Origin: an uncultured Bacteriovorax sp.
GTDB taxonomy: Bacteria; Bdellovibrionota; Bacteriovoracia; Bacteriovoracales; Bacteriovoracaceae
Assembly (NCBI GenBank): GCA_946481315.1
Contig: CAMLMH010000006.1
Coordinates: 150,938 to 214,937 of the forward strand
DNA length: 64,000 bases
Direction: 5' to 3'
The notes below the pieces were generated by a model. The model had not been told where the DNA came from and did no database searches. It saw nothing but the letters and a program-made list of their open reading frames with translations. A program made the position numbers and the translations under genes. This document shows positions 15,799 through 24,230 of the stretch, one piece after another (position 1 is the first letter of the stretch; every line of letters starts with the position of its first letter).

Positions 15799-18700
15799 AT
15801 GAAAAAACAAATGAAATGGCTTTTGAGCTTTTATTCACTCATTGTGGCATTGGGGTTGTTATTTGCAGCCTCTACCCAGGCCGGAGAATCTTTTATTCCT
15901 TTGAAAAAAGGTTTAAGAATGGCCAGTGATGATCTGGTTTTTGAAGGGCAGGTGCTTTCAGCACGTGAAGCTCAATCGCTTGAAGCCAACCGAAAAATTG
16001 ATTTGTCTTCACTTAATCCCAAAGAAAATGACCTATGGTCAGGACACTTGAAGGATCATACGAATGATGCTGAAAGTATCGCTATTACTGAAGGCGATGT
16101 CTTGTCCTATGAAGGCTCAATTGATTCACATAGTGGCTTATTTCGATTTAATGCTATTCCTGTCAATGGTAATAAGATTTTTACCATTCATATGGATAAA
16201 ACATTACATACAATGCTGTTGCGAAAGAATCTTCTGCGCAGACTTGGATATAAAATTCCGGCCATGAAGTTTGTTCGTGAACTGTCGATACAGTTTAATT
16301 CTCCGGTTGAAATGGATGTTTTTTTAAAACGGGAAATTCCGGAAGCCACCCTGGGGGCCGCTGATCGCTGGGCAACAGTGACTTCAGTTAATAAGGATCT
16401 GCTAACAGTTGTTCTGAGGGACGTTGCTGTCACAGAGCCAAACGAATACGATTTCTACAATGTTGCAATGGGGATTCCAACCCAGACCATTAACAGCCGT
16501 ACATTGCGTTCATTAATCATTCCTTACTCAATTGCAGATTTGCCGGAATCGGTAAACAAGTTCTCCTGGGTAAATGGTAAAGTTGATAACCAGTCAGCTA
16601 TTTTAACTCATTTCACCGCTAATGATTTCACGACTTCGATTGATGATGCAGTCTGGATGTTACGTAAACTTAATCAACTTACCCGTGATGATTTTAAGGC
16701 CATAGTCAAAGAAGCCCATTTTCCGTCAGAAATTGTTCCGCTTATTACAGAAAAAATTATTGCCCGTCGCAATTCTTTAAACCGTGTATTTGGTCAAAAG
16801 GTAGCCGATATTCCTTTCAACTCTAAAATCACTGTAGGATCGGCAGTCATTGAAGGAAAACTGGTCCAGAAAGAATTTCCAGGGTATGCTTCCCGCTTTG
16901 CCTATGGAGATGCCGAATCCCCCTTAGAAGAACTGCGTTTTTTCCTCTATTCAAAAATCCAGAGTAATGTTCTGGATAATACCATTTTAAAATTTAATGA
17001 GAAACTGACAGCATTTAATCTGGGTGAATCTCGTCTCAAATATTTCCAGAAACAATTTAAAGAAGGGCTGGAGCATTTTATTCAGACCGGAGAACTCTTG
17101 CCTATTGGTGTGGGGGCCTGGTATGCTCCGGTAGTTAACGCCGATCTAATTTTTTCCCGTGATATTGTTCTCGGAAATTATCTGGGTACTGATAATTTGG
17201 TTCAGCTGGCAGACACTTTCGGTGCAAGTGCTGATCTGGGACTTTTCGTAGGGATCGAAGGAATTGGAAATGACTTATCGTCCAGTGTAAAAGTTAGCAC
17301 ATCACTTGTTCGTTCATACACTCATTTAAAACCGGTTAAGAGTTTAAAGGCAAGTTTAAAAGAGCCATACAAGAATATGTTTGTTGGCCTACTGAAGCGT
17401 TCACTGAAAGAAAAGTTCTTCTCTCTGGCCGAACTTAAAAAGTCGAATCCTGCAGCAGAAGAAAGAACTAAACAGATCCAGGAACTTCTGAAAGAAATAG
17501 ATAAGAATCTGGACGTAGGTGAATCACTTCTGATCACTGACCGTATAATGCCAACGGCTGCGGTGAAACTCAATTTTACTCAGGGATTGATCGGCGCTGG
17601 TATTGGGGTGAGCGGAGGAGCTCACATTATTAAGCGGATCCATCTTTACAAAAAGAATCCCAAAACTCTGCAAATTTATGATGATTCCGGCTTTGTCAAA
17701 AACCTGGACCTCAGCTTTCAGGTTAATAACTATATACCAGTATTAAAAATTCGCGGACAGCTGGATAAGGGACGTTATGGATTAAAATCTTATATGGTTA
17801 ATCTGTCCGGAGATCCGGAAGAAAATCCGGAACTTTATACCAATGCTCTTGGTGTTTATAATGTTCTCAAAGATAAAAATTTTGAAATTCTGAACTCCCA
17901 GTCCACACCGGTTAGTGTAGATGCTCAGTACAAAGACCGCACGATAGGATTGTCTTTTCTCTTCTGGAGATTGAAATCCATAAAAGGTAAAACCTATTAC
18001 GATCTTAAAGCTCGTGACGGCGTTAATGGGAAATACTTTAGCCTGAATAAAGACTATATGCATGGATTTAATGTTGAAGCTTTTGCCAAGCAATTATTTA
18101 ATTATTATCTCTCCACCAAGACTGAGCATTTCCAGGTAACGGAAGAAGCTGATAAACATCCGGGTGAAACATTCTTCGGTGGTTCATTTACTCAAAGTAT
18201 TCGATATGAAGCTTCGCTCGATGAAAATAAAAAATTTGATCAAAAATTTATTTCCATATCTGATGTCAAACAAGGCTGGTCTCTCAGTGAAAAAAGACTC
18301 AAGAAATTCATGAGTTCAGTCAATGAAAAATTCAATTATCCACTTTTCGAAACAGATAATATTGATTTTTCAAAACTTAGATTATACCGCATCGGTTATC
18401 ACCTGAATGTCTATAATCCTGGTATTGCCCGCCTCGCACAGTTGGCTCAGACTGATATCATTCCTATCGAAAAACGCTATCGCGCAGAGGCGCAGTGTTT
18501 TAACGGCGATGAAAAGTTTTACTCCCGCGAGTGTGGCGATCTGGGGATGATCAGACACAAAATCCGGCAGTGTCAAAAAGCAGTGGGCGATGAAGCCATT
18601 GCCGACTGTAATGTAGAACTTATTGAGCAGCTGATTAATGATCTGGAGTTTAAAGATTTCCAGAATCTTATTGGTGAAAACAATCTTTACGTGTACGGAT

Positions 18701-18870
18701 CAATTGATGGGTTCCGTGAAAAATCTGAAATTTTGAACGACACCATTTATTCTAACTCAATTGGTAAAATAGGCAGCAAACAATGGGATGGTCCATTGGA
18801 TGTCGTTAAAGATCTTCTGGGACTTTCTGGTGGAGAATTCAGCGGAAGCTGGATTCGCGAAGGACTGTAG
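15799..18870 (+). CDS. Very large exported protein of unknown family
   Basis: 1023 residues. A signal peptide spans about 1-28 ('LLFAASTQAGES'). I recognise no domain. Residues about 60-250 look beta-rich; about 290-350 and 400-450 are helical. A Gly-rich stretch near 590-615 ('LIGAGIGVSGGAHI') is followed by long beta-rich sequence, which could fit an outer-membrane or autotransporter-like part but proves nothing. All four or so cysteines lie near residues 895-935. The next gene, a subtilisin-like protease, begins only 9 bp after its stop, so the two are surely one operon. The protein may be a substrate, chaperone or anchor of that protease (inference). Confidence 0.82.
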   Translation: MKKQMKWLLSFYSLIVALGLLFAASTQAGESFIPLKKGLRMASDDLVFEGQVLSAREAQSLEANRKIDLSSLNPKENDLWSGHLKDHTNDAESIAITEGDVLSYEGSIDSHSGLFRFNAIPVNGNKIFTIHMDKTLHTMLLRKNLLRRLGYKIPAMKFVRELSIQFNSPVEMDVFLKREIPEATLGAADRWATVTSVNKDLLTVVLRDVAVTEPNEYDFYNVAMGIPTQTINSRTLRSLIIPYSIADLPESVNKFSWVNGKVDNQSAILTHFTANDFTTSIDDAVWMLRKLNQLTRDDFKAIVKEAHFPSEIVPLITEKIIARRNSLNRVFGQKVADIPFNSKITVGSAVIEGKLVQKEFPGYASRFAYGDAESPLEELRFFLYSKIQSNVLDNTILKFNEKLTAFNLGESRLKYFQKQFKEGLEHFIQTGELLPIGVGAWYAPVVNADLIFSRDIVLGNYLGTDNLVQLADTFGASADLGLFVGIEGIGNDLSSSVKVSTSLVRSYTHLKPVKSLKASLKEPYKNMFVGLLKRSLKEKFFSLAELKKSNPAAEERTKQIQELLKEIDKNLDVGESLLITDRIMPTAAVKLNFTQGLIGAGIGVSGGAHIIKRIHLYKKNPKTLQIYDDSGFVKNLDLSFQVNNYIPVLKIRGQLDKGRYGLKSYMVNLSGDPEENPELYTNALGVYNVLKDKNFEILNSQSTPVSVDAQYKDRTIGLSFLFWRLKSIKGKTYYDLKARDGVNGKYFSLNKDYMHGFNVEAFAKQLFNYYLSTKTEHFQVTEEADKHPGETFFGGSFTQSIRYEASLDENKKFDQKFISISDVKQGWSLSEKRLKKFMSSVNEKFNYPLFETDNIDFSKLRLYRIGYHLNVYNPGIARLAQLAQTDIIPIEKRYRAEAQCFNGDEKFYSRECGDLGMIRHKIRQCQKAVGDEAIADCNVELIEQLINDLEFKDFQNLIGENNLYVYGSIDGFREKSEILNDTIYSNSIGKIGSKQWDGPLDVVKDLLGLSGGEFSGSWIREGL

Positions 18871-18879
18871 GTGGACGAT

Positions 18880-21762
18880 ATGAAAAAACAAATCTTTTAC
18901 GCAACATTAATCGCCACTCAAACATTGCTTACCGGAGCAGAAGCTCAGTCTATTGATCCATTATTTAACAAACAATGGGCAATGGAGAATAAGGGACAAG
19001 TCATTCTTAAGAACATTACTGATCTCGAGCGCGCTCAGGTTAAAGGTGTAACAGGAATGGATATCCAATGGGTCGATACCAAAAATATCGAGTCGACCAA
19101 AAAAGAACTGATCGTTGCTGTTTTAGACACAGGACTCGATTTGGAGCATCCGGATCTGAAAGGCCGCGTCTGGTACAATGAAAAACTTTGCGCCGGGGCA
19201 ACGAACGCGAACAACCGTCCTTGTCATGGTTACAACTACCTGGATAACAATACTCTTCTGACCGATGAAGTCGGACACGGAACACATGTAGCGGGAATCA
19301 TCGCCGCTAATCGTAACTCAATAGGCATCGCTGGTGCAGCCGATCCACGGGTCAAGATTATGCCGCTGAAAGTTTTGAATGATCAGGTTAGTGGTTTCGT
19401 TTACAACAATAAAGTTATTACGGACATTATTGCTGATGCCATGATTTTTGCCGTAAAGAACGGTGCTGAAGTCATCAACTTAAGTTTGGGGTGGCCTAAA
19501 CTTGTCGACTTACCCAAAGTACGTAAAGCCTTTGAAATGGCAGAAGAAAATAACGTCATAGTCATCGCTGCCTCCGGAAATAACAATAAAGATCTTCCAA
19601 CTTTTCCCTGCAGTTACGAAAATGTCGTCTGTGTAGGAGCGGTAGATAATCGAGGAGAGCTGACAGATTTTACCAATCATGGATCAAAAGTAGACCTTGT
19701 GGCGCCGGGAGAATCAATCGTCAGTACCTTTCCGCAAAAACTTGAGTCCCGTGTTCTCAGAATAAAAAATTATGAAACAAAGAGAGGATCAAGCCAGGCT
19801 GCTCCTTATGTTGCTGCTGCCGTCGCAAATCTGAAGCTTCTTTATCCGGGATTAACTAATGACCAGGTAAGAAATTACCTCTTCCGCAGTACCCGTCCTT
19901 TAAACAATAATCAAACACGTTTTACCAAGTACGGTATGCTGGACATGAAAGCATTACTTTCACTGGCCGGTAAAAAAGAAGAAGCTGCTTTTGTAAATCC
20001 GTTGATCAAAAGTGTGACAGAAATTAAATACAAAGCTGCTGATCAAAGATTCACTTTTCCGTTAACACTTAAAAATTTAAGCAGTGTTGATTACAGTGGA
20101 ATTGTCTGCTTAAAAAATAAATCACAGGCTCTGCAACTCGATCAGGACTGTTTTAACATTGAATCACTTCCAGCAAATCAGCTGCTAACAATTCAGGTAC
20201 AGGGAACATTGACAGACTTACGGCTGGACTCCCACATATTAATGGATCTGCAGATAGATGAGAGATTGTATCAGACCAGCCTTGTATTTAGCCGGGATTT
20301 AAACAATGATTCCTCAATAATCACTTATCCGGTCACCGGTGGCAATTTCGATGATATGGGGTTAATTAGTGGTGACCGAAAACTATCCCGTATGGCCCGT
20401 GTTTTTGATAAGCACCGCCGACTTGATTATCCCGAATATTTTTATCTGGAGAAATTAAAACAAAACAACAAGGACAGCACAGTTGTTTCTCTTCTGACCA
20501 AAGAAAAGAATGCTTTCGTAGTGAAAGAAATCAGATTGCCGAAAGTTAATCGTGTTCTTTCTATTCACCGTCAGGATATTAATCTCGACGGGAGGTTAGA
20601 TTATTTTATCTACACACTTTCAAATAAGGTGAGCGAAAAAGAACAAAATCTCACCTTTTTTCTGCGTGATGAAAATCTAAACCCCCTCTTTCAGAATGCT
20701 TCAACCTGGAACTTTCCGCTCTCAACTTTTGAAGGCCTTCCTATCGACGGAGCTCAGGAAAAATTTGAATGGGTGAAAATTAAAGCAAAAGGTTTTGGGG
20801 ATATACTCGTACCTTCCATCTATCGCAATTACCTGATGCCAGAAGCGGATAACTCTAAAATTATCAGTCAGCGGGTGATCGGCGGGGCTCCTCACCAATT
20901 CTTTCTCAATCCGGTTTTTGATGGCGAAAAAGTTACGGTAGAGCTAAGAGTTCTCGATAGCGTGAAGATGATGTCAGCGCTTAGAAAAGAACTGGGCATT
21001 TTAGGAACATTTGATGCCAAAACAGCTTATCTCTTAAAACCATTTCCACAAACCGATAGTGAAAGTCGTGAAGGTATCATTCGTTCACTGATCATGGTCG
21101 AAGAAGATGGAATCCCTTCTTTTTACGAAGCCAAATTTCAAAATGAAGGTGATAATTTAGCCTCAATCAGAGCACTTGATTCGCAAAAAGCAATTGATCA
21201 GTCTTTGATTTATCCCATCTATGATTTGCAGACAGGGAAGATCACCACTGAATCTATCTTTACGTCGCTTTTAAATCGGGCCAGTGCTGAATTTATCGTA
21301 AAATCGGAGACGAGTGTAGAGTCTCTGCTTGTGATGAAAGAGTCCTGGGAAAACCCGATTATCGGTCTTCTGGGAACTTTTGAGCAAAATGGAGAGAAAT
21401 CATTCTTGATTGAAAGCCGATCAAGCTTGTCCCTTTTAAAAAATGACGGCAAATTAAGCTCGCTTCCGATCTACCGGGATTCCAGTTTTCCCGGTCAATC
21501 GTTTTCCGAGACACTTATTCCGATGATGGCCCGAGGTCGTCCCGGCGTCTATATTAACTCAACTCTTATTTATGGCGAACGTATTTACAGCATGATAGCC
21601 GGCGAAAATGGACTCGTGAGACCGTTGGGGCTTTCAGTATCCATTCCCCAGGGATGTGTTCCGTTAAATCCGGAAACTTTCGAGGGAAAAACGGACTCGA
21701 ATTACCTCTTCTTGTGCGCCGACCCACAAAAGAACGTTAAGCTTTTAGTCCTTCCTCTCTAG
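18880..21762 (+). CDS. Exported subtilisin-like serine protease (family S8) with long C-terminal region
   Basis: About 960 residues. A signal peptide (about 1-22, 'TGAEAQS') is followed by little or no propeptide. Catalytic residues: Asp83 in 'AVLDTGLD', His133 in 'GHGTHVAG', Ser305 in 'RGSSQAAPYVAAAVANL'. The oxyanion Asn lies in 'AASGNNN'. The Ser motif differs from the usual GTSMAAPH, with Gln for Met and Tyr for His. Residues about 365-960 are a beta-rich region without known motifs; it includes 'DINLDGRLDYF', reminiscent of Ca-binding FG-GAP-type repeats. ATG 18880 has AGGTGG upstream; an in-frame GTG at 18871 is less likely. It is translationally close to the upstream exported protein. 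It probably acts in the periplasm, at the surface or on prey/host material (inference). Confidence 0.9.
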   Translation: MKKQIFYATLIATQTLLTGAEAQSIDPLFNKQWAMENKGQVILKNITDLERAQVKGVTGMDIQWVDTKNIESTKKELIVAVLDTGLDLEHPDLKGRVWYNEKLCAGATNANNRPCHGYNYLDNNTLLTDEVGHGTHVAGIIAANRNSIGIAGAADPRVKIMPLKVLNDQVSGFVYNNKVITDIIADAMIFAVKNGAEVINLSLGWPKLVDLPKVRKAFEMAEENNVIVIAASGNNNKDLPTFPCSYENVVCVGAVDNRGELTDFTNHGSKVDLVAPGESIVSTFPQKLESRVLRIKNYETKRGSSQAAPYVAAAVANLKLLYPGLTNDQVRNYLFRSTRPLNNNQTRFTKYGMLDMKALLSLAGKKEEAAFVNPLIKSVTEIKYKAADQRFTFPLTLKNLSSVDYSGIVCLKNKSQALQLDQDCFNIESLPANQLLTIQVQGTLTDLRLDSHILMDLQIDERLYQTSLVFSRDLNNDSSIITYPVTGGNFDDMGLISGDRKLSRMARVFDKHRRLDYPEYFYLEKLKQNNKDSTVVSLLTKEKNAFVVKEIRLPKVNRVLSIHRQDINLDGRLDYFIYTLSNKVSEKEQNLTFFLRDENLNPLFQNASTWNFPLSTFEGLPIDGAQEKFEWVKIKAKGFGDILVPSIYRNYLMPEADNSKIISQRVIGGAPHQFFLNPVFDGEKVTVELRVLDSVKMMSALRKELGILGTFDAKTAYLLKPFPQTDSESREGIIRSLIMVEEDGIPSFYEAKFQNEGDNLASIRALDSQKAIDQSLIYPIYDLQTGKITTESIFTSLLNRASAEFIVKSETSVESLLVMKESWENPIIGLLGTFEQNGEKSFLIESRSSLSLLKNDGKLSSLPIYRDSSFPGQSFSETLIPMMARGRPGVYINSTLIYGERIYSMIAGENGLVRPLGLSVSIPQGCVPLNPETFEGKTDSNYLFLCADPQKNVKLLVLPL

Positions 21763-21805
21763 GGTATTTAGTGTTACATTCCTCCCTGTTCTAAAAGACA
21801 TACTC

Positions 21806-21844
21806 GTCCTGTCCCATGGGGGGGCAGGACCTAATTTTTATTAG
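21806..21844 (+). promoter_or_regulatory. Hairpin leader of the S6-S18 operon (possible autoregulatory RNA or terminator)
   Basis: GTCCTGTCCC (21806-21815) pairs over 10 bp, with one G-U pair, with GGGGCAGGAC (21821-21830). A second small repeat CTAAT/ATTAG (21831-21844) follows directly and ends 13 bases before the start codon, next to the ribosome site. S6:S18 complexes are known to bind structured leaders of their own mRNAs in many bacteria. Whether this matches that motif cannot be judged by eye. It may instead terminate the protease gene. Confidence 0.5.
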
Positions 21845-21857
21845 TCCAGGGGGATTT

Positions 21858-22505
21858 ATGATTTATGAATTGTCAGTAGTGACAAAGCCGGAGCTTGGCG
21901 CAGAAGCTCATGCACAGATCGCTGAGATCGTGAAAGACACATTAAAAGGTTTCGAAGGAGAACTTTTAATTGCCGACGATTGGGGCCGCCTATCACTTGC
22001 TCAACCTTACTCTAACGGAGCTAAGCACGGGCACTTCCATTACTTCATGTACCAGTCAAACACACAAGCTAACACTGAATTAGCTCGTCGTTTTGGTATC
22101 AATGAAGGTGTACTTCGTTCAATGATTTTCAATCTTGGCGATGAAGCAGAAAAAGAAACTCTTGTAAAAAACTTCAAGACTCCACTTTCTAAACAATACC
22201 GTGGATCAGTTCTTGATAACAACAAGAACGAAGACGATGAAGAAGGCGGATTCGAAGATATGGAAGATGATCGTCGTAAATTCGCGAAGAGAAAGTCTTG
22301 CTGGTTCACAGCTAAGAAAATCAAAGCAGACTGGAAAGATCCTCAAACTTGGAACTGGCTAGTTTCTGAGTTCGGAAAAATTTCTCCGGCCCGCGTTTCT
22401 GGTATCTCTAAAAAGCACCAAAGATTTGCGAACGCTGCGATCAAGCACGCTCGTAACCTGGGGATCGCTAGCTACCTGTCAAACAGAACAGCTGACAGAG
22501 CGTAA
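21858..22505 (+). CDS. Fused ribosomal protein bS6-bS18
   Basis: 215 residues from ATG 21858 (AGGGGGA ribosome site). Residues 1-100 are S6: 'MIYELSVVTKPELG' start, 'DDWGRLSLAQPY' (equivalent of E. coli DWGRRQLAYP), and 'RRFGINEGVLRSMIFN'. Residues about 101-143 are an acidic linker ('NEDDEEGGFEDMEDD'). Residues about 144-210 are S18: 'KSCWFTAKKIKADWKD', 'FGKISPARVSGISKKHQRF', 'AAIKHARNLGIASYL'. The frame is open throughout with no stop between the domains. In other bacteria rpsF and rpsR are separate neighbours, and S6 and S18 bind the 30S platform as a heterodimer. The downstream order (membrane gene, rplI, dnaB) is the classical context. Confidence 0.93.
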   Translation: MIYELSVVTKPELGAEAHAQIAEIVKDTLKGFEGELLIADDWGRLSLAQPYSNGAKHGHFHYFMYQSNTQANTELARRFGINEGVLRSMIFNLGDEAEKETLVKNFKTPLSKQYRGSVLDNNKNEDDEEGGFEDMEDDRRKFAKRKSCWFTAKKIKADWKDPQTWNWLVSEFGKISPARVSGISKKHQRFANAAIKHARNLGIASYLSNRTADRA

Positions 22506-22519
22506 GGATTTTTTAAGTC

Positions 22520-23527
22520 ATGACTAAAGTTGAACAAAAAATGTCTCGATTTGACCAGAATGCAACGGCCGGAAAGCTGTTGTTTCTTGCTGTCATTTCG
22601 GTGGCACTTAGTTCATTTGGACCATTGGCCTTGTTTGCACCTGTTCCGTTGACAGTGGCCTTTTTGCTTTATGGACGCTTATTAACGTTCATGATTGGAA
22701 TTGGCTGTACAGCATTGTTGTGGGGTCTTTCATTAAGTGTTCCGAATTTTCCGAGCGCTTTTGGTGGATTCTATCTCGTGGCTTTTCTCTACGCCGTGAT
22801 GGTGGCGGAAATAATCTTCCGCAATGTCAATCCGGTGAGAGGCTTAACATTTGGTGGTTTGTTGTTAGTTCTTTTAGCAGGAGCTTCAATTATCGCTTTT
22901 GATAAGATCAGTCCGGTGACGTTGAAGGACGAAATCCTGAAACAGACGACAGTGTTTATGAATGACCTGAAAAAACAACAGCAAAATACACCTGGCTTAA
23001 CCGGTGAAGAAGCGATGGAGTTTGAAAATTTTGTAGAGCATCCGGAAAAACTGGCAGCTGAAATTTACAGAACTCTTCCTTCGATTGTTTTTGTGTTCTC
23101 CTTTTTTGGATTATGGATCAGTCTTTTTGTGACTCTTCGTAATTCGATTATCTGGAGATATAAGGTTCATTATAAATTTAATTCAGCGGATCTCCTGCGT
23201 TTTCGCACTCCGGATTTTTTCGTCTGGCCGCTCATTGCTTCACTGGTGATGATTGTCGGTGCAGATTACGGATTGCCGGTAGGAACGGAAGCTATCGGGA
23301 TGAACATCCTGTATTGTTTAGGGGTTTTTTACCTCTTCCAGGGCTTCGGTGTGTACAACGATTTCCTCAAATTCATCAGGATTGGCGGATTCGTAAAAGT
23401 GCTTTTTTTGGTTTTTACTTTGTTTATGGCCTACAAGTATTTAGCGCTTCTGGGTTTATTTGATCTATGGTTTGATTTTAGAAAATATTTTACAAAAACA
23501 AAAAAAGACGAAGGAGACATATTATGA
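22520..23527 (+). CDS. DUF2232-type multi-pass membrane protein (YybS-like)
   Basis: 335 residues with about eight hydrophobic segments, including 'LLFLAVISVALSSFGPLALF', and a cytoplasmic or periplasmic polar loop at about 140-175. Fold and length fit DUF2232/YybS. In Bacillus, yybS lies just upstream of gdpP, rplI and the replicative helicase, which supports the call; gdpP is absent here. The ATG lies 15 bp after the S6-S18 stop, and the TGA overlaps the ATG of rplI (ATGA), giving translational coupling. Function unknown. Confidence 0.75.
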   Translation: MTKVEQKMSRFDQNATAGKLLFLAVISVALSSFGPLALFAPVPLTVAFLLYGRLLTFMIGIGCTALLWGLSLSVPNFPSAFGGFYLVAFLYAVMVAEIIFRNVNPVRGLTFGGLLLVLLAGASIIAFDKISPVTLKDEILKQTTVFMNDLKKQQQNTPGLTGEEAMEFENFVEHPEKLAAEIYRTLPSIVFVFSFFGLWISLFVTLRNSIIWRYKVHYKFNSADLLRFRTPDFFVWPLIASLVMIVGADYGLPVGTEAIGMNILYCLGVFYLFQGFGVYNDFLKFIRIGGFVKVLFLVFTLFMAYKYLALLGLFDLWFDFRKYFTKTKKDEGDIL

Positions 23528-24138
23528 AAGTTATCTTAACAGAAAGAGTACCTACTCTTGGAAACATCGGCGAAATCGTCAACGTGTCTGCTGGACATGC
23601 CAGAAACTTCCTTGTTCCAAATGGACTAGCGATGGTTGCTGACGACTCAAACAAAAAACTTCTTGCAGCTCAACAAAAAAGCCTAAGCAAAAAAATTCAG
23701 GCTCAAAAAGATGCTGCTCTTGAACTTAAGAAAAAAGTTGAAGGCATCACAGTTGAACTTATTAAAAAAGTTGGAGCTTCTGGAAAACTTTTCGGAACTG
23801 TAACAACTGCAGAACTTTCTAAAGAACTAGAAAACCGCGGTCTGACAATCGAAAGAAGACTTATCCATTTAGCTGCACCAATCAAAGGTCTTGGAACTTT
23901 TGATGTTAAAGCTAAAATTTTCCAGGACGTTGAAGCGACTTTTAAAGTTAAAGTTGTTATCGATCCTAAACAAGCTGAAGAGCTGAAAAAAGCTCAGGAA
24001 GAAGCTCTAAAAGCTTCTGAAGCTCGTAAAGCTGCGGCTGCTCTGGCTAAAGAAAAAGGCGAAGAGACAACTCCGGCTCAGGAAATGACTGAAGAGCAAA
24101 GACTGAAAGCAGAAGTTGATAAACTTCTTCGTTCATAA
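23524..24138 (+). CDS. rplI: 50S ribosomal protein bL9 with C-terminal extension
   Basis: 204 residues; the usual length is about 150. The N-terminal domain is typical: 'MKVILTERVPTLGNIGEIVNVSAGHARNFL' (shown in part), 'VPNGLA'. A long helix (45-75) connects to the C-terminal domain (about 75-148). About 50 extra residues follow, rich in Ala, Lys and Glu ('ASEARKAAAALAKEKGEE'), probably helical and exposed. L9 binds 23S rRNA at the L1 stalk base and affects frame maintenance. The start codon overlaps the upstream membrane gene by 4 bp. A terminator-like hairpin follows. Confidence 0.96.
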   Translation: MKVILTERVPTLGNIGEIVNVSAGHARNFLVPNGLAMVADDSNKKLLAAQQKSLSKKIQAQKDAALELKKKVEGITVELIKKVGASGKLFGTVTTAELSKELENRGLTIERRLIHLAAPIKGLGTFDVKAKIFQDVEATFKVKVVIDPKQAEELKKAQEEALKASEARKAAAALAKEKGEETTPAQEMTEEQRLKAEVDKLLRS

Positions 24139-24185
24139 TTTCTCTATTAGTTTTCTCTAGTCTCACGACTTTTAAAAAACTTAAG

Positions 24186-24216
24186 AATGACCTCACTTTG
24201 TGGGGTCATTTTCTTT
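24186..24216 (+). terminator. Intrinsic terminator between rplI and dnaB
   Basis: The stem AATGACCTCAC / GTGGGGTCATT (one G-T pair) is followed by TTCTTT. It may only partly stop transcription, since dnaB starts 15 bp later without an obvious promoter. Confidence 0.7.
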
Positions 24217-24230
24217 GAGGTGATGAGCAA

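Noticed and set aside
21816..21858. ATG at 21816 as start of the S6-S18 protein
   Set aside because: It lies in the loop of the leader hairpin with no ribosome site; S6 homology begins at ATG 21858, which has AGGGGGA.
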